NCBI RefSeq assembly: GCF_007570835.1
Contig: NZ_SUNC01000004.1
Location: 248,001-312,000, forward strand
Source of the DNA: Croceicoccus sediminis
GTDB taxonomy: Bacteria > Pseudomonadota > Alphaproteobacteria > Sphingomonadales > Sphingomonadaceae
Length of the DNA: 64,000 nucleotides
Direction of reading: 5' to 3'
Notes under the pieces: generated by a model
The model's database searches: none
What the model was told of the DNA's origin: nothing
Seen by the model: the letters and a program-made list of their open reading frames with translations, nothing else
In this document: piece after piece, positions 1 to 10,375 of the stretch
How the letters are laid out: each line of letters begins with the position of its first letter
Position numbering within the stretch: the first letter of the stretch is position 1
Made by a program: the position numbers and the translations under genes

Positions 1-69
1 TAGGCAAGCAGAGCAACTCAATTCGTATCTGAGATCAAGGCGTGAATCGTATTTAGGCACAGAACAACC

Positions 70-90
70 AGCCACGGCAAAGCCGCGGCT
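70..90 (-). terminator. Possible terminator hairpin downstream of lepA
   Basis: Read on the minus strand, about 115 bases after the lepA stop, AGCCGCGGC and GCCGTGGCT can pair over nine positions (one G-U) around a three-base loop. A T-rich stretch (GGTTGTTCT) follows. The distance from lepA and the imperfect T-tract make this a weak call. Confidence 0.4.
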
Positions 91-106
91 TGACGTCGAA
101 CGGCTC

Positions 107-180
107 GTGGCGGGCTTAGGCCCGCACGGCCGCCGGCCGTAATTACAGCCTCTCGCGCCTAAGGCGTCAGGCGCTGCGCG
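107..180. repeat. GC-rich palindromic intergenic block
   Basis: The non-coding stretch after lepA holds three adjacent inverted repeats: GCGGGC-tta-GGCCCGC, ACGGCCG-c-CGGCCGT, and CAGGCGC-tgc-GCGCCTG. The core of the first (GCGGGCCtAAGCCCG on the minus strand) recurs with one change at about 13691-13705. This suggests a dispersed palindromic element rather than a gene-specific site. No coding potential is evident. Confidence 0.4.
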
Positions 181-206
181 CCTGCCGACTTATTCGCGGG
201 GCTTCA

Positions 207-2024
<1,818 letters not shown>

Positions 2025-2166
2025 GTGCGCGCCATTAGCGGCTGCCCGTGACGATGTCAGCAGGGAACACGCATAGTCGGCCGTATCGTCGAACTTCCAG
2101 GCCGCAAGACGCTTGGCCAATAGTGTGCTGTTCGAACAGCCCGGAACCTGCTAGCCCGCAATCCGC

Positions 2167-2982
2167 ATGCCATTCACCTTTCGCAAATCCACCATCGAAG
2201 GCCTGACCCTGCGGATCGGCCGCAAGGGGGCCGGATCGCCGCACGATGCGGTGCCGCTGCTTATGCTGAACGGCATCGGCTTCAATTCGGAACTGATGGA
2301 GGACTTGTCCCGCCAGTTCCCGGATCGGCCAATCGTCTGCCCCGACATGCCCGGTTCCGGCAAATCGCCAGATCCGGTTCTGCCCTATACGATGCAGCGC
2401 ATGGCACGCAGCATGGCGGCACTGATGGAAAGCGAGTTTCCCGACCGCCCCTTTGCGGTTCTCGGCTTTTCGTGGGGCGGCGCGCTGGCCCAGCAGATCG
2501 CCGTGACCGCGCCGCGCAAGGTGGAACGGCTTGCCCTTGTCGCGACGACATCGGGCCTGCCGCTGCCGATCGCCAATCCCGAAGTGCTGCGCCGCCTGCT
2601 CGATCCGACCGAATATGTCGACCCATCAATCCTCGCCCAGAATTTCCGCGCCCTGTTGCACGAAGGCGGGGCCAGCGCGGGCCTGCTGCGCCGGTTCATG
2701 ACGCCTACGCCTGCAGGCGTAGGCTGCCAGGTCGCGGCGCTTGCTGGGTGGAGCGCGGCACCGATGCTGCCGTTCCTGCGCATGCCGGTCCTGCTTGCCG
2801 GGATGACCGAAGATGCCGTCGTACCCATCGCGCATCAGCGGGCCCTGTCCTGCCTGATCCCGCAGGCCGAAACGTTCGAGGTTCGCACCGGCGGCCACCT
2901 GCTGCCGCTGGCCGTGCCCGATCGTATCGCCCCGCGCCTTGCCGAATTCCTTTCCGGCAAGGAAGCGCTTGTGAACTGCTAA
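2167..2982 (+). CDS. Alpha/beta hydrolase resembling intracellular PHA depolymerase (PhaZ-like)
   Basis: This 271-residue single-domain alpha/beta hydrolase has its nucleophile elbow in GFSWGG (Ser102), an oxyanion-region motif LNGIGFN near residues 35-40, and a C-terminal GGH giving the catalytic histidine. The order NGIG..., DMPGSGKS, GFSWGGALAQQ, and a late hydrophobic segment before GGHLLPL matches the medium-chain polyhydroxyalkanoate depolymerase group of the superfamily more than generic esterases. The substrate is therefore inferred as intracellular PHA. No signal peptide is seen, so it is probably cytoplasmic. No pha synthase or phasin gene lies nearby, which keeps the assignment tentative. 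Confidence 0.65.
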   Translation: MPFTFRKSTIEGLTLRIGRKGAGSPHDAVPLLMLNGIGFNSELMEDLSRQFPDRPIVCPDMPGSGKSPDPVLPYTMQRMARSMAALMESEFPDRPFAVLGFSWGGALAQQIAVTAPRKVERLALVATTSGLPLPIANPEVLRRLLDPTEYVDPSILAQNFRALLHEGGASAGLLRRFMTPTPAGVGCQVAALAGWSAAPMLPFLRMPVLLAGMTEDAVVPIAHQRALSCLIPQAETFEVRTGGHLLPLAVPDRIAPRLAEFLSGKEALVNC

Positions 2983-3055
2983 GCGTCACCAGCCCTTCCC
3001 TTTTCCCGCGCGTTCGATAGCCTGAGAGAACTCGACAGATAGCGGGGGAAATTAC

Positions 3056-4375
3056 GTGCGTCATATCGCGGTGATCGGTTCTGGTCCGGCCGGATACTAC
3101 ACGGCCGAAGCGGCAATCAAGCAGTGGGGCGATGACGTCCGCGTCGACGTGTTCGACCGGCTGCCCGTACCCTACGGACTGATCCGTACCGGCGTTGCCC
3201 CCGATCATCAGACGATCAAGGCCGTGTCGGGCCGCTATGAAAAGACCGCGCTGACCGAAAACGTCCGCTTCGTCGGCAATATCGCCGTCGGCAAGGACAT
3301 TTCGGTCGAGGAACTGCGCGAGCTTTATGACGCAGTCGTGGTGGCAACCGGCGCACCACATGATCGCAAGCTGGGGCTGGAGGGTGAGGACCTTTCCGGC
3401 GTCTATGGCAGTGCGGCTTTCGTCGGATGGTACAATTCGCACCCGCAGTTCCGCAATCTCGATCCCGACCTGTCGCACGACACCGCGGTCGTCATCGGGA
3501 TGGGCAATGTCGCGCTCGACGTGGCGCGCATCCTATCGAAGACAGAGAGTGAGTTCGAAGGGTCGGACATCGCGTCCCACGCGCTCGACATGCTGAAAGC
3601 GTCGAAAATCAACCGCATCGTGATCCTGGGTCGCCGTGGACCGCATCAGATCATGATGACACCCAAAGAACTGGGCGAACTGATGAAGCTGGACCGCGGC
3701 AGCCCCCATATCGACGCCGCAGACCTTCCGCCCGAAGCGGATGACGCCATGCTGGAGCCGGGCCTGAGAAAGTCCGTGAACCACTTGCGCAGCTTTGCCG
3801 CGATCCCCGAACATATCCACGCCGAAAAGGCGATCGAAATCGAATTCGACTTCTTCGCCAGTCCCAAGGCGATCCTTGGCGAAAGTGGCAAAGTGTCGGG
3901 CATCGAGGTGGAACGGACCGAGGTTCAGACCGGCCGCGCCATCGGCACCGGAGAGACTTACACGATCCCGTGCGGTCTGGTGGTCAGCTGCATCGGATAT
4001 CACACCGCCAACATCCCCGGCGTGCCGTTCGACGAACGCCTGGGCCGGTTCGCCAATGATGATGGGCGCATTCTGACCGGTCTCTACTGCGTCGGCTGGG
4101 CGCGGCGCGGGCCATCGGGTACGATCGGCACGAACAAACCCGACGGCTTCGCCATCGTCGAAAAGATCGCCGAGGATATCGAGGCGGGCCTGCTCGGCAA
4201 CGGCAGCAAGAAAGGCCGACCTGGTTTCGACGAGCTGGCCGCCGGGCGCGGGCTCGATATCGTGACGTTCCGCGACTGGAAGAAGATCGAGGAAGCCGAA
4301 GCTTCCGCCGCCCGCGACGGCGCCCCGCGAGAGAAGTTCGCCGACATCGAGGCGATGATCCGGGCGGCGCAGTGA
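3056..4375 (+). CDS. FAD/NAD(P)-dependent ferredoxin reductase, adrenodoxin-reductase (FprA) type
   Basis: The 439-residue flavoprotein begins with a Rossmann FAD site (GSGPAGYYTAEAA, about residues 8-20) and carries a second dinucleotide fold with VVIGMGNVALDVAR in the middle. The signature GVAPDHQTIK and the late GWARRGPSGTIGTNK are typical of adrenodoxin reductase/FprA enzymes, which pass electrons from NADPH to ferredoxin. The start is GTG at 3056, preceded by a GGGGGA ribosome-binding site. The stop overlaps the GTG start of the next gene, so the two are probably translated together. The ferredoxin or P450 partner is not in the window. Confidence 0.85.
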   Translation: MRHIAVIGSGPAGYYTAEAAIKQWGDDVRVDVFDRLPVPYGLIRTGVAPDHQTIKAVSGRYEKTALTENVRFVGNIAVGKDISVEELRELYDAVVVATGAPHDRKLGLEGEDLSGVYGSAAFVGWYNSHPQFRNLDPDLSHDTAVVIGMGNVALDVARILSKTESEFEGSDIASHALDMLKASKINRIVILGRRGPHQIMMTPKELGELMKLDRGSPHIDAADLPPEADDAMLEPGLRKSVNHLRSFAAIPEHIHAEKAIEIEFDFFASPKAILGESGKVSGIEVERTEVQTGRAIGTGETYTIPCGLVVSCIGYHTANIPGVPFDERLGRFANDDGRILTGLYCVGWARRGPSGTIGTNKPDGFAIVEKIAEDIEAGLLGNGSKKGRPGFDELAAGRGLDIVTFRDWKKIEEAEASAARDGAPREKFADIEAMIRAAQ

Positions 4376-4947
4376 ATCCGTTAAAGCGTCGCAACACTGG
4401 TGTAGAGGCGTTCAGCCGTCAGTTCGAAGCTGACGGCGACGGCTTCATCTATCGCAAATACGGAACCGGTCCGGCATACCGGGTTACCCGACATGAACAT
4501 GACGAAATGACCGACAATTTTCGGCGCAGCTGGCGCTGGCTGATGGTTGTATCGGTCACGGTCGTCATCGTTTTCGCAATAGGCTTTTCCGCGTTCGATA
4601 GTGCCGGAAGTCGAATCGTCTTCTTCGCATTCGGGATCGTCGCGGTCCTTCCTATGGGGATCGCGGTCAAACGCCTTTACGCGGCCCCGGAAATCCGGTT
4701 GCAACATCGACGAAGTCTGCACCCCGCAATGTCGGTTGATGCGCGCAAGCGATATGGCATGGCTCAGGTAAGCTATTGGCAGATCGCCCTATTGCCGCTT
4801 CTGGGCCTGCTCATACTGGGGTGGATCGCGGACGAGGTGGACGTGACAAAAGGTTGGGGACGAACCGCGTGGCTCGTCCCCGTAAGCATCTTCGTACTCG
4901 CTGTCGTTCAAGGCTGGCGGAAATTCCGCATGAGCCGCGAGACCTGA
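4372..4947 (+). CDS. Small membrane protein of unknown function, coupled to the FprA-type reductase
   Basis: I do not recognise a family for this 191-residue protein. A basic, soluble N-terminus of about 55 residues precedes two closely spaced hydrophobic segments (about residues 57-75 and 80-98). A cytoplasmic stretch follows, then two more segments near residues 135-153 and 165-180, suggesting four transmembrane helices. It starts with GTG inside the stop of the upstream reductase gene (GTGA), so expression is probably coupled. Its stop abuts the stop of the converging gene at 4948. Base composition looks somewhat less GC-rich than its neighbours. Function is unknown; a membrane partner of the reductase is only a guess. 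Confidence 0.75.
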   Translation: MNPLKRRNTGVEAFSRQFEADGDGFIYRKYGTGPAYRVTRHEHDEMTDNFRRSWRWLMVVSVTVVIVFAIGFSAFDSAGSRIVFFAFGIVAVLPMGIAVKRLYAAPEIRLQHRRSLHPAMSVDARKRYGMAQVSYWQIALLPLLGLLILGWIADEVDVTKGWGRTAWLVPVSIFVLAVVQGWRKFRMSRET

Positions 4948-5334
4948 TCAGCGGCCCTCGCCAGCCTGTGCGTTGGCCGGTGCAGGCGGCTGGAGGCCGT
5001 TGATCGTCTGGCCAAGACGCGCGCCAAAGCTCTGTGCCTGCGGGGCGCAGGACTTGTTCGCTTCCTCGACATTGCCAAGCAGGGTCGGGACCGTTTCGGG
5101 CGTGATCTTCGTTTCGATTTTGCCGCCGGTGCGCGCTTCGTACCGTCCCATGAAATAGCTCATCATGAAGCCCAGGCCGCGCTTGCGACCTTCGTCCTGC
5201 TCCTGCGAACCGGCAACCAGTGCCCATGTCGCACAGCGCAAGTCCGGGTCGGGCGCGGTTTCCTGCGCAGCGGCAGGCAGCGCGGACAGGCCGAGCGCGG
5301 CGGCAGCGGCGATGGATGCGTACTTGGCAATCAT
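4948..5334 (-). CDS. Small exported protein of unknown function
   Basis: This 128-residue protein starts MIAKYASIAAAAALGLSAL and has a Sec signal peptide with an AAAQ-like cleavage site near residue 22, so it should be periplasmic. The mature part is short, with two cysteines (one in DLRCATW, one in KSCAPQ) that could form a disulfide. It includes a Gly/Met/Tyr-rich stretch (LGFMMSYFMGRYEAR). I recognise no characterised family. A longer open frame continues upstream to 5643, but the signal peptide fixes the start at 5334. It is preceded by the 352-bp gap after dnaN. Confidence 0.75.
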   Translation of the reverse strand: MIAKYASIAAAAALGLSALPAAAQETAPDPDLRCATWALVAGSQEQDEGRKRGLGFMMSYFMGRYEARTGGKIETKITPETVPTLLGNVEEANKSCAPQAQSFGARLGQTINGLQPPAPANAQAGEGR

Positions 5335-5686
5335 AGAAATACTCCCGTTTGGGCGCCCTCTAACGCGCGCGACACGCAAAGGACAACCCATCGCCGCCCG
5401 CGTTGGACGAACCGGCCTTGCTGCAAGATGAAGGGAGCTGGATCTGCAGGGGCCAAGCCACAACGGGGCGCGAAGCGACACCCGCAAGCGCGTCCGCCCG
5501 CCGCCGCTTATGCGGCGAAGCCAAGGGGCGAGGATGCGCCCCGCCCGGCGTTTGAGGGCAAAAAACAACGATTGCCCGAGACGACAACGAAAATAGTGCC
5601 CGCTTGCGACCCGGCGCTCAGCGACCATAAAGGTCGTGAGCACCGGAAGCGCGATCGGGCGCTATTTGCAGCCGAGTATCGGGTAA
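5335..5686. other. 352-bp gene-free interval between dnaN and the exported-protein gene
   Basis: I see no protein gene with family support here. The interval is GC-rich and holds several inverted repeats, including GCCGCcgcttatGCGGC around 5501-5518 and a GGGGCG...CGCCCC pair around 5524-5543. The pattern looks like a structured intergenic element or dispersed repeat rather than decayed coding sequence. The left end must hold the promoter of the exported-protein gene. Confidence 0.5.
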
Positions 5687-6823
5687 TCAGACCCGCATCG
5701 GCATCAGGACGTAGAGAGCGGGGCTCGCATCGTTCTGACGGATCAGTGTCGGGGCACCGGCATCGGCGAGATGCAGCTCGACGTTGTCCCCTTCGATCTG
5801 GGCCAGGATATCCTTGAGGTAGTTGGCGTTGAAGCCGATCTCCAGCCCCTCGCTGCCATAAGCGGCGGCGATTTCCTCGGCTGCGGTGCCGTTGTCGGGC
5901 GACGTCACTGACAGGGTCACGCGGTCGGTATCAACCGCCATCTTCACGGCGCGGGTCTTTTCGGTCGCGATCGTGGCGACGCGGTCAACACCGGCGAAGA
6001 AGGACTTGGGATCAAGCTTCAGCAACTTGTCGTTCCCGGTGGGGATGACGCGGCTGTAATCGGGGAAGGTGCCGTCGATCAACTTGCTGGTGAGCACGAT
6101 GCCCCCCTCTCCACCCATCGTGAAGCGAATCTTGCTGGCCGACAGGTCGATCTGAACGTTGGAATCGAGCGATTCCTCAAGCAGCTTGCGCAGTTCGGCG
6201 ACGCATTTGCGCGGCACGATCACGTCGGGCATGCCCTCTGCGCCATCGGGGCGCGGGATGGTGTAGCGGGCAAGACGGTGCCCGTCGGTGGCCGCGGCCT
6301 TCAAAACCGGCTGTCCGCCCGGGCCGTCGTCGGCCACGTGGAAGAAAATGCCGTTGAGGTAATAGCGCGTTTCTTCCGTGCTGATCGCAAACCGGGTGCG
6401 ATCGACGAGCTGCGCCAGCGTCGCGGCGGGAATCTCGAACGTGGTGGGCAGGTCGCCTTCGACGATGACGGGGAAATCGTCACGCGGCAGGGTCGGCAAC
6501 TGGAACCGGCTGCGGCCCGCCTTCACGACCATGCGATTGTCGGCGGTTTCCAGGCTGACCTGCGAACCATCGGGCAGCTTGCGCGCGATGTCGAACAGCA
6601 GGTGAGCCGAAACGGTGATCGCGCCGGGGCTTTCGACCGAGGCGGCGGGCATGGCCTCAACCACTTGCAGGTCGAGGTCGGTGGCCATGACCTTGACCGT
6701 GCCATCGGCCTTCGCCTCGATCAGGACGTTGGACAGGATCGGGATCGTGTTGCGGCGTTCCACCACCGACTGCACGTGGGACAGGCTGTGCAGCAGGGTC
6801 GCCCGTTCGATCGTCGCCTTCAT
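5687..6823 (-). CDS. dnaN: DNA polymerase III beta subunit (sliding clamp)
   Basis: The 378-residue protein has the three repeated clamp domains of DnaN. The beginning (MKATIERATLLHSLSHVQ, then RNTIPILSNVLIEA) and the terminal VLMPMRV are family hallmarks. As a dimeric ring it tethers Pol III to DNA and docks partners through the C-terminal pocket. The frame stays open upstream, but the conserved start is ATG at 6823, preceded by AAGGGG about twelve bases earlier. dnaA and recF do not flank it, so the classical dnaA-dnaN-recF order is broken here. Confidence 0.97.
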   Translation of the reverse strand: MKATIERATLLHSLSHVQSVVERRNTIPILSNVLIEAKADGTVKVMATDLDLQVVEAMPAASVESPGAITVSAHLLFDIARKLPDGSQVSLETADNRMVVKAGRSRFQLPTLPRDDFPVIVEGDLPTTFEIPAATLAQLVDRTRFAISTEETRYYLNGIFFHVADDGPGGQPVLKAAATDGHRLARYTIPRPDGAEGMPDVIVPRKCVAELRKLLEESLDSNVQIDLSASKIRFTMGGEGGIVLTSKLIDGTFPDYSRVIPTGNDKLLKLDPKSFFAGVDRVATIATEKTRAVKMAVDTDRVTLSVTSPDNGTAAEEIAAAYGSEGLEIGFNANYLKDILAQIEGDNVELHLADAGAPTLIRQNDASPALYVLMPMRV

Positions 6824-7017
6824 TTCAATCAGATCCCCTTTTGCCCGACCGTGTCGAGAGGACCGACCGGGCATGAAATACGGTCAAACTTTCCTAGCGG
6901 ATGGGTGAGACCGGACAAGGCGAACGAAAGAAGAACGGGTCGATTCTGGGGATAAAAGACGGGGATGACGGGAATAGAACGCGCAATCGATGCGATCCGC
7001 AGCGCCATTCGGCAGGC

Positions 7018-7044
7018 GGGGCGGGCAGGAAATCCACCCGCCCC
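7018..7044 (-). terminator. Hairpin after fabG, possible terminator
   Basis: GGGGCGGG and CCCGCCCC form a perfect eight-base stem just after the fabG stop on the minus strand. No T-tract follows, so it may be only an mRNA 3' stabiliser or a weak terminator. Confidence 0.35.
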
Positions 7045-7050
7045 GGCCGA

Positions 7051-7809
7051 TCAGATCATCGCCATGCCGCCGTTGACGTGCAGGGTCTGGCCTGTGACGT
7101 AACCGGCTTCCTTCGAGGACAGGTACGCGACAGCTGCGCCGATGTCCTCACCCTCGCCCATGCGGCCCATCGGGATGCGGGCGTTGAGCGCGTCTTTCTG
7201 CGCATCGGGCAAAACGTCGGTCATGGCCGTGCGAATAAAGCCGGGGGCCACGCAGTTCACGGTGACGTTGCGACTGGCCAGTTCCTGCGCAAGCGACTTC
7301 GACAGGCCGACAAGGCCCGCCTTCGCCGCGGCGTAGTTCATCTGGCCGGGATTGCCGGTCGTGCCCACGACGCTGGTGATCGAAACGATACGGCCGAACT
7401 TGGCCTTCATCATCGGCCGGGTCGCGGCGCGCATCAGGCGGAACGCAGCCGAAAGGTTGATGTCGATGACCTGCTGCCAGTCCTCGTCCTTCATGCGCAT
7501 CATCAGCCCGTCACGGGTGATGCCGGCATTGTTCACCAGGATGTCGAGACTGCCCAGCGTGTCGATCGCAGCGGGGACGAGCTCCTCCACCTGCGTCGTA
7601 TCCGACAGGTTGCAGGTGATCTCGACGTGGTCGCCGCCCACTTCCTCGTTCAGCTGTTCGCGAAACGCGCGCAACTTGTCACCGTTGGAGCCCGACAGCG
7701 CAATACGTGCGCCCTGCCGTGCAAGGGCGACGGCGATGGACGAACCGATCCCGCCGCTGGCCCCGGTGACAAGCGCGGTCATGCCGGTAAGGTCGAACAT
7801 CTTGTTCAT
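7051..7809 (-). CDS. fabG: 3-oxoacyl-[acyl-carrier-protein] reductase
   Basis: FabG reduces beta-ketoacyl-ACP with NADPH in the first reductive step of fatty acid elongation. The 252-residue short-chain dehydrogenase shows the cofactor motif TGASGGIG (residues 15-22), NNAG near 93-96, and the catalytic Ser146, Tyr159 and Lys163 (MNYAAAKAG). It ends GGMAMI, as many FabG proteins do. ATG at 7809 is preceded by AAGGAA and overlaps the stop of the upstream exported-protein gene (ATGA). fabD lies one gene further upstream, so this is a short fab operon. Confidence 0.95.
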   Translation of the reverse strand: MNKMFDLTGMTALVTGASGGIGSSIAVALARQGARIALSGSNGDKLRAFREQLNEEVGGDHVEITCNLSDTTQVEELVPAAIDTLGSLDILVNNAGITRDGLMMRMKDEDWQQVIDINLSAAFRLMRAATRPMMKAKFGRIVSITSVVGTTGNPGQMNYAAAKAGLVGLSKSLAQELASRNVTVNCVAPGFIRTAMTDVLPDAQKDALNARIPMGRMGEGEDIGAAVAYLSSKEAGYVTGQTLHVNGGMAMI

Positions 7810-8417
7810 TCCACGTTTCCTTCTTCACGCAATCTATGAAGCCCTTCGATGCGGATCAGCCGCGCCTTTGCAAGTTGAGGGGCGTAATTCTCTACAATGG
7901 TGACGGCGTCCTGCCCAAGACCGGCCCCGGGACCGGAGGAAACGCCGCCCGTGATGGCCGCCATGGCATCGGCCCGTTCCGATCCTTCGGCATCTTCTTC
8001 GCCCGACAGGATACGCAGGTCGCGCATGCTGGCCTGGTTGAGCCGTTCCTGCACCTCCATCCGGACAGGCGCTGAAAGCGGCATGGCATTGAGAATGCCC
8101 ATTTCGACCAGGTAACCGGTCTGCGCGCCGAATGCCGCCGACATCGTTGCCTCGTCCCAGTCCAGTTCCGCCATGCAGCGATAGAGGTGGCTTTCCAGGG
8201 CTCCTGCCAACGCCTCCGTCGGATCGGGAATCCTGCCGCCCGGCTCGTAATCGAAGTGATCGGTGTAATAGGAAATGTAGGCCGCGTTCTCCGCGTCAGT
8301 CGCATCGCGCATGCAGGCAATGTTTGGCGGCACGTCGGCGTCCTGCGCATGGGCATGCGACGTACCGACGATGCCGCCCGCGATCAGGGCAAGACACGCG
8401 CTTGCAAAGCGGCGCAT
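7806..8417 (-). CDS. Exported protein of unknown function between fabD and fabG
   Basis: The 203-residue product starts MRRFASACLALIAGGIVG and has a signal peptide that should be cut after AHAQ near residue 25, giving a periplasmic protein. The mature part is acidic, with cysteines in NIACMRD and LYRCMAE and mostly predicted helix. I recognise no family. Its ATG shares a base with the fabD stop (TGATG) and its stop overlaps the fabG start (ATGA), so it is translationally coupled on both sides. A role tied to envelope lipid supply is suggested only by position. Confidence 0.75.
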   Translation of the reverse strand: MRRFASACLALIAGGIVGTSHAHAQDADVPPNIACMRDATDAENAAYISYYTDHFDYEPGGRIPDPTEALAGALESHLYRCMAELDWDEATMSAAFGAQTGYLVEMGILNAMPLSAPVRMEVQERLNQASMRDLRILSGEEDAEGSERADAMAAITGGVSSGPGAGLGQDAVTIVENYAPQLAKARLIRIEGLHRLREEGNVE

Positions 8418-9370
8418 CACAGCTCCTTTGCCAGCGCCTCGATGTCTTCCATCGTCACGATGCTGGTGACGACCGCATCGGGGAACGAACGCTTGATCAT
8501 CGGGGCCAGCACTTTGCCGCCCAGTTCGTAGAAATGCGTCACGCCAACCGCACCCATGCCGATCGCGCTTTCGCGCCAACGCACGCGGCCCGTCACCTGT
8601 TCGACCAGCAGGCGGCGGATTTCCGCAGGATCGGCAACCGGCTGCGCGGTCACATTCGCGAAGACCGGCAGGATCGGCGCACTGGGCGGCGTCGCAGCCA
8701 ACGCCTCGGCCATGGCATCGGCGGCAGGCTGCATCAGCGGGCAGTGGAAGGGGGCCGAAACCGGCAGCTTCACGCCGCGCTTGATGCCAAAATCCTTTAC
8801 CATCGCGATGGCGCGATCGATCGCATCTACATGGCCCGACAGCACGACCTGCGTCGGATCGTTGTCGTTGGCGACGGTGCAGACCTGGCTTTCGCCGGTG
8901 GCAGGATCGACGGCCGCGGCTTCGGCCAGCTGCGTCGCCTTTTCGATGTCGGCACCCAGCAGTGCGCACATCGATCCGACGCCGACCGGCACGGCAGCCT
9001 GCATCGCCTGTCCGCGCAGTTTCAGAAGTTTTGCGGTGTCGGCAACCGAAAAGGCCCGCGCGGCGCAAAGCGCGGTATATTCGCCAAGGCTGTGCCCGGC
9101 GACATAATCGCCCTTTTCGCCCAGCGACACGCCGAATTCACGGCCCAGCACGCGCACCACGGCCATCGCATTGGCCATGATCGCGGGCTGTGCGTTTTCG
9201 GTCAGGGTCAGCTGGTCCTCGGGCCCTTCGGCCATCAGCTTGGCCAGGTCCTGCCTCAGCGCGTCGTTCACTTCCTCGAACACTTCGCGGGCCGCGCTGC
9301 TGGCGGCGGCAAGGTCCGCGCCCATCCCGACCTTCTGGCTGCCCTGACCGGGGAAAACGAATGCCTTCAT
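8417..9370 (-). CDS. fabD: Malonyl-CoA:ACP transacylase
   Basis: FabD loads malonyl groups onto acyl carrier protein to supply fatty acid elongation. The 317-residue protein begins MKAFVFPGQGSQKVGMG and carries the active-site GHSLGEY with Ser94. Conserved downstream elements such as PFHCPLM (catalytic His) and a late GKVLAPMIKR are present. A purine-rich AAGAGGAG element sits a few bases before the ATG. It is the first gene of the fabD - unknown - fabG run. A 90-bp gap separates it from the LD-carboxypeptidase gene on the same strand. Confidence 0.96.
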   Translation of the reverse strand: MKAFVFPGQGSQKVGMGADLAAASSAAREVFEEVNDALRQDLAKLMAEGPEDQLTLTENAQPAIMANAMAVVRVLGREFGVSLGEKGDYVAGHSLGEYTALCAARAFSVADTAKLLKLRGQAMQAAVPVGVGSMCALLGADIEKATQLAEAAAVDPATGESQVCTVANDNDPTQVVLSGHVDAIDRAIAMVKDFGIKRGVKLPVSAPFHCPLMQPAADAMAEALAATPPSAPILPVFANVTAQPVADPAEIRRLLVEQVTGRVRWRESAIGMGAVGVTHFYELGGKVLAPMIKRSFPDAVVTSIVTMEDIEALAKEL

Positions 9371-9420
9371 GAATTGAATCTCCTCTTGCCGGGCGGGTTA
9401 GGCACCCCGGTTCGCAGGGG

Positions 9421-9440
9421 CAAGCCCTCACAAGCCCTCA
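9421..9440. repeat. Tandem 10-bp direct repeat
   Basis: CAAGCCCTCA occurs twice in perfect tandem in the short gap between the LD-carboxypeptidase stop and the fabD start. No function is evident. Confidence 0.6.
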
Positions 9441-9460
9441 CCCCGGCGAAATGTCGATAA

Positions 9461-10309
9461 TCAGTCCGCCGTGGAGCCGCCGCCTGCGAAAGCGCGCTGC
9501 ATCCCGAACGGTACGATCCGGTTCGCATGGTCGTGGCCGATGTCGGCACGGCCAAGGTACTGGATCCCCGCCCTTGCACACCAGTCTCTTGCGATAGCCT
9601 CGGCATCGGACCCGAACTCGCGGTCGTTTTCCGGCACGTCGGATACGCGGCCCAGGCGCAGCCCGGCGATATCCATGCCTTTCAGCACCTCCACCAGATG
9701 AAAGAACAACCGGTCGACGGAGTAGAGATATTCGCTCACTTCCTCGACCATGACGACATGGCCGCGAAGGTCGGGCATCAACCGCGTTCCCGCCAGCATC
9801 GCCAGCGTGGTGAGATTGAAGGCGACTGTCGGCCTGTGGTCCAGCGTGGGTTCAAGCGTTTCGGCATCGCCCTTCATCCAGGCCAGCACCCGCTCCACCG
9901 CCTCGCCCCCGTTGGCGCGTTTTACGTCCAGCGGCATCGGCGCATGGACCGGCCGCCCTATCCCGGCCTTGTACAACGAGCCCAGCAAGTAGCCCCCGTC
10001 GGACGAGCCGAGAAACACTTTCCGATCCGCATCGCGCGACAGGTAAGTCAGCGCTGCCTCGCATATGCGGTTCGATCCATATCCGCCGCGTGCGAACCAG
10101 ACCGCGTCGATCGTGGGGTCGTTGGCGCAATCCAGCAGCGCCTCGAGCCGCTGTTCGTCGGTCCCGGCGAAATGCCCCGCCTCGTAGAAGCACTGTTCGT
10201 GAAAGTGCAGCTCCACACCTTCGAAGCACGAGGCGACTTCCCGGACGGGCGCGACGAGTTCGCGGGGGAAGGTTGCCGACGGGGCGCAGATCGCGATGCG
10301 TATGGCCAT
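9461..10309 (-). CDS. Murein LD-carboxypeptidase, S66 family (LdcA-like)
   Basis: LD-carboxypeptidases remove the terminal D-alanine from murein tetrapeptides during peptidoglycan recycling. The 282-residue protein shows the S66 layout: ARGGYGSNR (residues 73-81), a GSSD element with the presumed nucleophile Ser103 (usually GFSD or GYSD), VVMVEEVSEYLY carrying the catalytic Glu, and GHDHANRIVPFG with the catalytic His. There is no signal peptide, which fits cytoplasmic recycling. I chose ATG at 10309; another in-frame ATG lies six bases upstream and neither has a strong ribosome-binding site. It is divergent, across 66 bp, from a MurC/Mpl-type ligase gene. Confidence 0.85.
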   Translation of the reverse strand: MAIRIAICAPSATFPRELVAPVREVASCFEGVELHFHEQCFYEAGHFAGTDEQRLEALLDCANDPTIDAVWFARGGYGSNRICEAALTYLSRDADRKVFLGSSDGGYLLGSLYKAGIGRPVHAPMPLDVKRANGGEAVERVLAWMKGDAETLEPTLDHRPTVAFNLTTLAMLAGTRLMPDLRGHVVMVEEVSEYLYSVDRLFFHLVEVLKGMDIAGLRLGRVSDVPENDREFGSDAEAIARDWCARAGIQYLGRADIGHDHANRIVPFGMQRAFAGGGSTAD

Positions 10310-10375
10310 ATGCATGTGGCTATCCGTCGCACCCGCGATTGCCAAGCGTGACGGCAGGCAATAGCCACAGGGGCG

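Noticed and set aside
6948-6956. DnaA box upstream of dnaN
   Set aside because: TTATCCCCA has a mismatch and stands alone.
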